NCBI GenBank assembly: GCA_030146705.1
Contig: JASLBE010000032.1
Location: 1 to 61,064 of the forward strand
Direction of reading: 5' to 3'
DNA: 61,064 nucleotides
Source: Tissierellales bacterium
GTDB lineage: Bacteria > Bacillota > Clostridia > Tissierellales > Tissierellaceae
The notes below the pieces were generated by a model. That model did no database searches, was not told the DNA's origin, and saw only the letters and a program-made list of their open reading frames with translations. The position numbers and the translations under genes are program-made. Below are positions 25,636-31,538 of the stretch, in pieces. The first letter of the stretch is position 1; each line of letters opens with the position of its first letter.

Positions 25636-26264
25636 TAGTCTACCTCCTTAATAAAAATGTCTTTCATATATATTTCAGGAATTAAAAGCTCCTTAAGATT
25701 ATCTACTAGGACCCTAAGCCCATCTTCAGACCTATTTAAAAACCTAATTTCACTACTAAGGTCCAGGCCATTCTCCCCGCAAAAATTTAAGGTCCCTTCC
25801 AAGTCCCTAATCCTAGCTATTATTCCCAGGCCCCCATTAAATTCTTCCAGGCTAGTATATTTTTCACCATCTAGGACTATGGGGCTTCCGTGGGGGCAGT
25901 GGCTAGGAAAATTTAAATACTTATTTAACCTCTCCTCCATTTTCTTGTTGGTAATATGCTCCAACTTTTCAGCCTCAATATGGACCTCATCCCAAGAATA
26001 GCCTAGCTCCTTAACTAAGAAAACCTCCCATAAGAGGTGCCTTCTCCTTAGGTCCCTGCCTTTTTTAATCCCTTTTTCAGTCAGGCTAACCCCAACATAT
26101 TCTTTGTACTTAACATCACCATCTTTTACAAGCTTCTTAACCATCTCTGAAACAGAAGGGGCAGAAATTTCAAGCCTTGCTGCAATAGCCTTATTGCTAA
26201 CAATTTTTTCATAGCCTCCCAGTTCATATATGGCCTTGATATAATCTTCCTTATTTATGTTCAT
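25635..26264 (-). CDS. mntR: DtxR-family manganese-responsive repressor (MntR/TroR-like)
   Basis: 209 residues: N-terminal winged helix (1-65), metal-binding dimerisation domain (66-140) and a FeoA/SH3-like C-terminal domain (about 140-209). The residues that separate Mn from Fe sensors are visible: AEKLEH places Glu99, Glu102 and His103 where DtxR has Cys, Glu and His, as in MntR of Bacillus subtilis; Asp7 and His76 complete the set. This argues for Mn rather than iron. First gene of the tro operon, with two operator-like palindromes in its promoter, so autoregulation is likely. Confidence 0.9.
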   Translation of the reverse strand: MNINKEDYIKAIYELGGYEKIVSNKAIAARLEISAPSVSEMVKKLVKDGDVKYKEYVGVSLTEKGIKKGRDLRRRHLLWEVFLVKELGYSWDEVHIEAEKLEHITNKKMEERLNKYLNFPSHCPHGSPIVLDGEKYTSLEEFNGGLGIIARIRDLEGTLNFCGENGLDLSSEIRFLNRSEDGLRVLVDNLKELLIPEIYMKDIFIKEVD

Positions 26265-26281
26265 AACTACCTCCTAAATAT

Positions 26282-26302
26282 AAGTTTAGGTGTGCCTAAC
26301 TT
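26282..26302 (-). promoter_or_regulatory. DtxR/MntR-type operator ahead of mntR-troABCD
   Basis: AGTTTAGGTGTGCCTAACTT is a near-perfect inverted repeat (TTAGG..CCTAA), the pattern bound by DtxR/MntR/SirR-type repressors. It lies about 18 bases upstream of the mntR start and just downstream of a possible -10. Confidence 0.8.
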
Positions 26303-26316
26303 TTTATTACCCAAGA

Positions 26317-26329
26317 TTTTAGCCTAAAA
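26317..26329 (-). promoter_or_regulatory. Second operator-like palindrome ahead of mntR
   Basis: TTTTAGCCTAAAA is a 13-bp palindrome sharing the TTAGG/CCTAA half-sites of the first operator, 15 bases further upstream. It overlaps the presumed promoter core, so two repressor dimers could bind. Confidence 0.55.
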
Positions 26330-26552
26330 ACAAAATATTTCATTTAGCCTGATATTTTTTTACTTTTATGGATATAATATAGGTATAGGAACTAAATTTA
26401 AGTTTTATCTAAGTTTTAATTTTTTACCTAAAATTTAGACAAGGCTTCATATAGGATCGGGATTAGTTTTTGCTTGGCTTAAACTTAATCTTCCGGTTCT
26501 TTTTTATTTGTTTTTTTCCTAGAACAAAATATATTATATTGGGGGAGATTTA

Positions 26553-27884
26553 TTGGTTAAAGATATGACTAAGGGCAATCCTACTAAGCTATTAATAAGC
26601 TTTACCCTACCTATGCTAGTTGGAAATTTATTCCAGCAACTCTACAACATAGTAGACTCAGTTATAGTTGGGAAATTTATTGGGAAAAATGCCCTGGCCG
26701 CCGTAGGTTCTTCTTTTATGGCTATGAACTTTTTTTCCTTTGTAATTATTGGCCTCTGCCTAGGTTCAGGAATAGTCTATTCCTATTACTTTGGGGAGAG
26801 GAACTTTAAAAATCTTAGGATTTCCATTTTTGTATCATTTTTATTTATAGGGGCCTTCACCCTTATACTGTCAATGTTTTTACTTAGGTATACAGAGAAA
26901 ATCCTTGTACTTATGAACACTCCTGTTAATATATTTCAGGACTCTCTTGCCTATTTAAGGGTAATATTTTCAGGCTTGATTTTTGTCTTCCTATATAATG
27001 GGATGGCTTCTATCCTAAGAAGTATTGGGGACTCTAATACCCCCCTAATCTTTTTAGTCCTGTCTGCCCTTATAAACATAGGCCTAGACCTTTTCTTTGT
27101 CTTAAAACTAAATATGGGGGTAGCAGGGGTAGCCTATGCAACAATTATAGCCCAGGGGGTTTCTTCAGTCCTTTGTATTATTTACGGACTAATTAAAATT
27201 CCCATCCTCAGGCTAAAGAGGGAAGACTTAATTTTTGATAGGCTTATTATGAAACAAGTAGGCAGGTATAGTTTCCTAACAAGCATCCAGCAATCTGTAA
27301 TGACTTTTGGTATGCTAGTTGTCCAAAGCTATGTAAATATTTTTGGCCCAGACACAATTGCTGCCTACGCAGCAGGGGGAAAGGTGGAAAGCATTGCCAA
27401 CCTGCCCCTACAAGACTTTGGAAATGCCTTTGGAACTTATGTTGCACAAAATAAGGGGGCTCAAAGGGAGGACCGAATTGAGCTTGGCCTTAAGTCTATT
27501 GTAAAAATCATCCTTGTTTTTGGGATAGTTATTTCAGCAGTAATCTACTTAAATGCCGGAAGATTTATGAGGATTTTTGTAGATGCTAGTGAGCAAAATG
27601 TGATTAATATTGGGATTGAATATATGTCTATTCTTTCCTTCTTCTATACCCTACTAGGGTTTTTAATGATGTTCTATGGATATTATAGGGGGATAGGTAG
27701 CCTTAACACTTCCTTGTTCCTGACTATTATATCCCTAGGAATAAGGGTTCTATTAGTGGCTGTTTTAAGTCCTATCTATGGAAGGGTTGCCATTTGGTGG
27801 GCAGCTCCAATAGGATGGATAATTGCAGACCTTATTGGTGCCTTTATCTACTTTTTGCGAAAAAGAAAAAGGAGTAAAGCTTAA
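26553..27884 (+). CDS. MATE-family multidrug/metabolite exporter
   Basis: 443 residues, about 12 membrane helices in two homologous halves. MATE signatures include PMLVGNLFQQLYNIVDSVIV (N-half) and FLTSIQQSVMTFGMLVVQSY (C-half), with NPTKLLISFTLP at the N-terminus. Ion-coupled export is expected; the substrate is unknown. The start is a TTG at 26553 with GGGGGAG five bases upstream. It runs divergently from mntR-tro and converges on queT, whose stop codon overlaps its own within a shared terminator palindrome. Confidence 0.93.
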   Translation: MVKDMTKGNPTKLLISFTLPMLVGNLFQQLYNIVDSVIVGKFIGKNALAAVGSSFMAMNFFSFVIIGLCLGSGIVYSYYFGERNFKNLRISIFVSFLFIGAFTLILSMFLLRYTEKILVLMNTPVNIFQDSLAYLRVIFSGLIFVFLYNGMASILRSIGDSNTPLIFLVLSALINIGLDLFFVLKLNMGVAGVAYATIIAQGVSSVLCIIYGLIKIPILRLKREDLIFDRLIMKQVGRYSFLTSIQQSVMTFGMLVVQSYVNIFGPDTIAAYAAGGKVESIANLPLQDFGNAFGTYVAQNKGAQREDRIELGLKSIVKIILVFGIVISAVIYLNAGRFMRIFVDASEQNVINIGIEYMSILSFFYTLLGFLMMFYGYYRGIGSLNTSLFLTIISLGIRVLLVAVLSPIYGRVAIWWAAPIGWIIADLIGAFIYFLRKRKRSKA

Positions 27885-27896
27885 AGCTTTACTCCT
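27870..27896. terminator. Bidirectional terminator shared by MATE and queT
   Basis: A 13-bp perfect inverted repeat (AGGAGTAAAGCTT/AAGCTTTACTCCT) contains both stop codons: TAA of the MATE gene (27882-27884) and of queT (27881-27883, complement). T-rich sequence follows on the minus strand. Confidence 0.85.
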
Positions 27897-28384
27897 TCTT
27901 TATTAAAGTCTGTATCCTTTATTAATTCCATAAAATGCTTATTTTTTCCTAGCTTCTTAAATACTTGGACCCCAATTATTGTAACTACTACAAATTGAGA
28001 AAACATTATTTGCCCCGTTATTAAGAAAAAATTTACAGGTTCACTAGAAAAAATTAAGATTTCCAGTCCAATTATAAAAGAAAATATGGCTGGAAATAGG
28101 CTGGCCAAATATATATTTTTAACCTTGGTCATAGACTTAAGGGCCAAGTAGCTTGCCAGGGTCCCAAATATAAGGTCTGGAAGACCAAAAGGACTCCATA
28201 GGTTGGCTATGGCACATCCTAAGGTCAAGGGGCCTACATAAAATGGGTCTATAAAGGCCAAAAGAGTCATAATCTCTGATAGCCTAAATTGTAAGGGCCC
28301 ATAAGAAACTCCCTGTAATACATTTGTAAGTAGGGCATAAAGGGCTGCCACTACTGCAAACCTAGTTAATTTTTTACTATCCAT
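27881..28384 (-). CDS. queT: QueT-family queuosine-precursor ECF transporter S component
   Basis: About 167 residues, a hydrophobic S-component of an energy-coupling-factor importer. The sequence fits QueT (SYGPLQFRLSEIMTLLAFIDPFYVGPLTLGC split over two helices, then NLWSPFGLPDLIFGTLASYL). I place the start at the ATG at 28384 (GGAG nine bases upstream); the longer frame begins inside the end of the radical-SAM gene. It would need a shared EcfAA'T module encoded elsewhere. Linked to a preQ1 riboswitch-controlled radical-SAM gene, so its ligand is likely queuine, preQ1 or preQ0. Confidence 0.9.
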   Translation of the reverse strand: MDSKKLTRFAVVAALYALLTNVLQGVSYGPLQFRLSEIMTLLAFIDPFYVGPLTLGCAIANLWSPFGLPDLIFGTLASYLALKSMTKVKNIYLASLFPAIFSFIIGLEILIFSSEPVNFFLITGQIMFSQFVVVTIIGVQVFKKLGKNKHFMELIKDTDFNKEGVKL

Positions 28385-29075
28385 CACTACCAACTCCAAA
28401 ATCTGTATTATTCCATAAAATTTCTATATTCTCCATATCTTCTAAGTAAGAATACTCCTCCCTAAACCAATTTATAAGGTCTTCATCCCTCTTAACTGGT
28501 GTAGAATTTTCCACGAAAATATTAATACAGCCCCTTTCAAAGTTCTTAAGTAAGATTTCAATATCCCTCTTGACCATTTCCCTAGTTTGACCCTTTATGC
28601 CAACTAATAGGCAGATGGACTTAAAGTATTTACTAACCTCTTTTATATCTTCATAGACTATGCCTTTTTTAAGATACTTGTTCCTAAAATCATCATCAAA
28701 GGTCTCCATACCCATCTTAAAGACCAAGTCTATCCCCTTAAAGTAGTCCCTAAGTTCTTCTAAGTTATGCCTATAACTATAATGGGATTCAAAATATAGC
28801 CTTTCTATATTTTTTTCTACTGCTATGTCTTTTATATCCTTTAGGCATTCCTTAGGTAGTTCAAATATACTTCCAGAGTTAATAACCTCTACTTGTTTTA
28901 AATTACCTTTTATTTCTTTTAAGACTTGTCGGTTAAATTTAATAATTTCCTCCTCATCTTCCATATTGTCCTCTGTATAATCACAAAAAAAACAGCGTCC
29001 CCATTGACAGGGACGCGATTTTAAGAGAACAATTTCCCGTGGATTTTTATCTAAAATCACACTATATCTAATCAT
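28377..29075 (-). CDS. queL: Radical-SAM-like protein, candidate queuine lyase QueL
   Basis: 232 residues from the ATG at 29075. A short frame extension to a TTG at 29111 is actually the riboswitch. The cluster motif reads CQWGRCFFCDY, i.e. Cx4Cx2C rather than Cx3Cx2C, followed by NSGSIFELP (AdoMet-binding-like), FESHYSYR and KMGMETFDDDFRN as in radical-SAM barrels. It is co-transcribed and overlapping with queT and lies under a preQ1-I riboswitch. Radical-SAM queuine lyase (QueL) next to an ECF transporter is known from queuine salvage in Clostridioides difficile, so QueL is the best guess; biochemical identity is inference. Confidence 0.75.
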   Translation of the reverse strand: MIRYSVILDKNPREIVLLKSRPCQWGRCFFCDYTEDNMEDEEEIIKFNRQVLKEIKGNLKQVEVINSGSIFELPKECLKDIKDIAVEKNIERLYFESHYSYRHNLEELRDYFKGIDLVFKMGMETFDDDFRNKYLKKGIVYEDIKEVSKYFKSICLLVGIKGQTREMVKRDIEILLKNFERGCINIFVENSTPVKRDEDLINWFREEYSYLEDMENIEILWNNTDFGVGSDG

Positions 29076-29086
29076 AAATATCACAT

Positions 29087-29121
29087 CCTTGTTTTTTAAA
29101 GTGGGTACCAAGGAAACACCT
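29087..29121 (-). promoter_or_regulatory. preQ1-I riboswitch (translational type) controlling queL-queT
   Basis: A 35-nt minus-strand element: P1 AGGUG/CACUU (29117-29121 pairs with the segment after GUACC), loop UUUCCUUGGUACC, A-rich tail UAAAAAA, and CAAGG. The loop CCUUG pairs with the tail CAAGG to form the P2 pseudoknot. CAAGG is also the Shine-Dalgarno sequence of queL, 11 bases before its ATG, so ligand binding should hide it. Size, A-rich L3 and pseudoknot are those of preQ1 class I. Confidence 0.9.
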
Positions 29122-29226
29122 AAATAATATTAAAGACAAGTATGAGAATACCACAATTTATAGTTTTATTCAATTATTGTTGAGTTTTTTACATTTTTTA
29201 AGATAAACTAGTAGCAGGAGGTGGCC

Positions 29227-29373
29227 ATGAAAAATTATACTGAAGCTTTAAAAAAACTTAAGAAAAAAGCCAGGTCCTTAAGGGAAAACTTCCCCTTAGA
29301 AGATCTAAAAGACCTGGCCCTTAGCCTTGGTAAGCTTAGCCTGGATAAGCTCCATAGGAGCCTAAAAAAATAA
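29227..29373 (+). CDS. 48-residue basic helical small protein
   Basis: ATG at 29227 with AGGAGG (29216-29221) five bases upstream, 48 codons, TAA at 29371, immediately followed by a terminator palindrome. The product is helical and basic: MKNYTEALKKLKKKARSL, then a leucine-rich half (LEDLKDLALSLGKLSLDKLH) and ending SLKK. No family is recognised. A possible promoter (TTGAGT, 16 bases, GATAAA) lies upstream, divergent from queL. Good signals for a real small gene; it may be a DNA/RNA-binding or membrane-interface peptide. Confidence 0.65.
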   Translation: MKNYTEALKKLKKKARSLRENFPLEDLKDLALSLGKLSLDKLHRSLKK

Positions 29374-29394
29374 GACCCTAGGGTCTTATTTTAC
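29371..29394 (+). terminator. Terminator of the 48-residue gene, possibly bidirectional
   Basis: Palindrome TAAGACCCTAGGGTCTTA followed by TTTT on the plus strand. It also lies just past the stop of the minus-strand lipoprotein gene (29399). Confidence 0.7.
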
Positions 29395-29398
29395 CTGC

Positions 29399-29890
29399 CT
29401 ATTTAAATGTCTTTTCAACATACTTATTCTTTATCTCAGGATTCCTCTTACCAAGCTTATAACTATAATGCATAACAGCCTCCTCCTGGTCTTCAACTTC
29501 CTTGTTCCAATTTATATTTACATTGGTAACTTTAGAAGAAGCCAAGTCACCGGTGTTTATCCTATGGGCTATTACACCACTTAAGCCATCTATCCTCTCA
29601 TATAAACCTTCTATATTATCCTTAATAGCAAGGTCTATAACAACCTGGTATTTTGGGCTTGTTCCGTAGCCACTTAGGTCATGTACTAGTTTTAAACCAT
29701 CTATGTTTATAAATTTATAGTTTTTAACCAAGGTATATACCTCTTCATCTATAGTTCTTTCAATATCTCCATCAGTCATATTCTCAAGGCTCATAAGTTC
29801 CTTATTTTTAATCTCCCTACTACAACCTTGTAGGAAAACAATGGCCATAACTAAAGACACCACTGTTAATATTTTTCTGAATTTATACAT
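29399..29890 (-). CDS. Small lipoprotein of unknown function (paralogue A)
   Basis: 163 residues with lipobox FLQGC (Cys23 region). A polar, mixed alpha/beta domain follows. Its C-terminal part (SKVTNVNINWNKEVEDQEE..MHYSYKLGKRNPEIKNKYVE) aligns by eye with that of the lipoprotein at 30081 (IVSISWIDPSRED..IYSYRYRTKGQKPADLIDVYVD), so the two look like diverged tandem copies. It has a consensus promoter and a structured leader of its own. SD AGGAGGG lies six bases before the ATG. Function unknown. Confidence 0.8.
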   Translation of the reverse strand: MYKFRKILTVVSLVMAIVFLQGCSREIKNKELMSLENMTDGDIERTIDEEVYTLVKNYKFINIDGLKLVHDLSGYGTSPKYQVVIDLAIKDNIEGLYERIDGLSGVIAHRINTGDLASSKVTNVNINWNKEVEDQEEAVMHYSYKLGKRNPEIKNKYVEKTFK

Positions 29891-29940
29891 AGCTATCCCT
29901 CCTAAGTTATACAGATGATTTTAAAACTTTTTCTCTTTGC

Positions 29941-29997
29941 TTAATAGGAGGATTTAAGAAAACATATTTCGGCCGCTAATATTTTAAATCCTATTAA
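29941..29997 (-). promoter_or_regulatory. Structured leader hairpin with anti-Shine-Dalgarno ahead of lipoprotein A
   Basis: In the leader RNA the arms TTAATAGGATTTAA and TTAAATCC(TCC)TATTAA pair with a 3-base bulge around an inner AT stem and a central CGGCCG (29970-29975). The bulged arm contains CCUCC (29947-29951), complementary to the GGAGG of the gene's ribosome binding site (29898-29902), so two exclusive structures are possible. Confidence 0.5.
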
Positions 29998-30021
29998 ATT
30001 TAACTATAGTTTTAACTTATT

Positions 30022-30050
30022 ATTATACACAAAGTTCCGTATAGTGTCAA
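30022..30050 (-). promoter_or_regulatory. Consensus sigma-A promoter of lipoprotein A
   Basis: TTGACA (30045-30050), 17-base spacer, TATAAT (30022-30027) on the minus strand. Transcripts would carry about 125 nt of leader. Confidence 0.85.
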
Positions 30051-30080
30051 GGGATATTTTATATTTTTTTATAATTCATA

Positions 30081-30527
30081 TTAATCCAGTATCTCATCTA
30101 CATAAACATCTATTAAATCAGCAGGCTTCTGACCCTTGGTCCTATACCTGTAGCTATAGATTATAGTATTTTCATCCTCCCTACTAGGGTCTATCCAGGA
30201 TATGGAAACTATGGCCTGCCTTTCCTTAAGCCTCTTTCCTATTTCATCGGCTATAAAGTTACTTTCCAGCTCCAAGTCCAACTGGTCAATATGTAGGACA
30301 TTAAAATCCAAACCAATACTAAGTTCCCCCTTAAGATCCTCCAGCCTTAAGTCTTCTAGCTCCAGGTCTTTAACTTCCTTAAACTCCTCTTCTACAAGTT
30401 CCCTAATAATTTCTCCAAGGTATTTGTCTTCCCCTAGCCCCTCCCTAGTAAAGTCTTCCAAAGACCTACAAGCCACAAGGCCCAGGCCAAGTACTAGGAG
30501 GCATAAAATTTTTATTTTTTTCTTCAT
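30081..30527 (-). CDS. Small lipoprotein of unknown function (paralogue B)
   Basis: 148 residues, signal peptide with lipobox LVAC (Cys20 region). It is acidic, with a Leu/Glu-rich stretch (ELEDLRLEDLKGELSIGLDF), then a C-terminal strand pattern shared with the neighbouring lipoprotein at 29399. It lies upstream of that gene in the same direction, separated by a strong promoter. No known family is recognised; an extracytoplasmic sensing or binding role is only a guess. Confidence 0.75.
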   Translation of the reverse strand: MKKKIKILCLLVLGLGLVACRSLEDFTREGLGEDKYLGEIIRELVEEEFKEVKDLELEDLRLEDLKGELSIGLDFNVLHIDQLDLELESNFIADEIGKRLKERQAIVSISWIDPSREDENTIIYSYRYRTKGQKPADLIDVYVDEILD

Positions 30528-30622
30528 TATTTACCACCCCATTAATATAGGTATACTATACTACTTTTATATTAATTCCAGGTTAAATAATCTTTAAGAT
30601 TTTATGAAGTTTTATAAAATAT

Positions 30623-30651
30623 AAGGGGAGCTGGCTTGGCCAACTCCCCTT
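30623..30651 (-). terminator. Intrinsic terminator of the ArsC/Spx-family gene
   Basis: 13-bp stem AAGGGGAGCTGGC/GCCAACTCCCCTT (one G-U-type mismatch) with a 3-base loop, followed by TATATTTTAT on the minus strand. Confidence 0.8.
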
Positions 30652-30684
30652 ACTAATGCAAACAAGTTATTCTTTTAATTTTGA

Positions 30685-31041
30685 CTATTCAGATAATTTT
30701 TCCCATTCTGCTTCCTTAAAACCAACTAAAACTAAGTCCTTAGATATAAATAAGGGCCTCTTTACCAACATACCATCTGTACTTAAAAGCCTTATTTTTT
30801 CTTCATCTTCCATAGTTTCCAGCCTATCTTTTAACTTAAGCTCCCTATACTTAACCCCACTGGTATTAAAGAACCTCTTAATAGGAAGGCCACTTCTAGC
30901 TATCCATTCTGCCAGTTCCTCTTCCCTGGGCCTATCTTCCTTTATATCTCTTTCCAGGTAAGAAATCCCCTTGTCGTCTAACCACTTCCTAGCCTTTTTA
31001 CAAGTACTACACTTCGAATAACATATAAATAAATTCTCCAT
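30685..31041 (-). CDS. ArsC/Spx-family thioredoxin-fold protein
   Basis: 118 residues. CSTCKKARKWL (Cys11 and Cys14) is the N-terminal redox/CxxC motif and DGMLVKRPLF the conserved Arg-Pro segment of the ArsC/Spx/YffB group; FFNTSGVKYREL is also typical. The members include glutaredoxin-dependent arsenate reductase and the transcription partner Spx. No arsB/arsR is nearby, so a stress-regulatory (Spx/MgsR) or general reductase role is as likely as arsenate reduction. SD AGGAGG precedes the ATG; it follows the small membrane-protein gene by 11 bases. Confidence 0.85.
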   Translation of the reverse strand: MENLFICYSKCSTCKKARKWLDDKGISYLERDIKEDRPREEELAEWIARSGLPIKRFFNTSGVKYRELKLKDRLETMEDEEKIRLLSTDGMLVKRPLFISKDLVLVGFKEAEWEKLSE

Positions 31042-31052
31042 AAGCTTCCTCC

Positions 31053-31394
31053 TTACTCAACCTGCCTGTCTTTCGTGAGAGTTTCTATTTTTAAATCCAG
31101 GCTCCTTAGAACCTCTTTTTCTAGACGAGTGAACGATTTTGAAACTCTTAAAACATAAAGTGCAGTTATAATAACCACACTAAGTAATAAAAATAATAGG
31201 TGTTTGAGAATCATAAGTTCAACATTAAAACCAAAAAATCCAACTAGCCCCACCGAAGCCCCTACTAGCATCTCAACATCTATTACCCTTTTTCCCTGCC
31301 TTGCCAAGTTCTCCTTTTGAACTGCTATGTTTTTTAGTACAGTTTCCCTAGTATGTAACAACTTATCTATCCTTATTCTATTTTCAGTTTGCAT
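31053..31394 (-). CDS. Small two-helix membrane protein, function unknown
   Basis: 113 residues. A polar N-terminal helix (about 1-38), two membrane segments (about 41-58 and 63-82) and a C-terminal cytoplasmic helix (SFTRLEKEVLRSLDLKIETL). No family recognised. It probably forms a two-gene unit with the ArsC/Spx-family gene downstream (11-base gap). Confidence 0.7.
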   Translation of the reverse strand: MQTENRIRIDKLLHTRETVLKNIAVQKENLARQGKRVIDVEMLVGASVGLVGFFGFNVELMILKHLLFLLLSVVIITALYVLRVSKSFTRLEKEVLRSLDLKIETLTKDRQVE

Positions 31395-31470
31395 TTATTT
31401 CACCCTCTAAATGCCCTATATAGGCTTATTTTTTTATCACCCGCCTATATATTAAGTATAGTATATATAT

Positions 31471-31503
31471 TAAAAAAGGTAAACATTTTTTCAAATGTTT
31501 ACC
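31471..31503 (-). terminator. Intrinsic terminator of ppdK
   Basis: 11-bp stem GGTAAACATTT/AAATGTTTACC (31478-31488, 31493-31503), followed by six T on the minus strand. Confidence 0.85.
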
Positions 31504-31538
31504 CTTTAAAATCTTAACTTTTATTAAACTTTTATTTA

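Noticed and set aside
30685..31041. Dedicated arsenate-resistance gene
   Set aside because: No arsR, arsB or acr3 neighbour; the ArsC/Spx fold alone does not show arsenate reduction.
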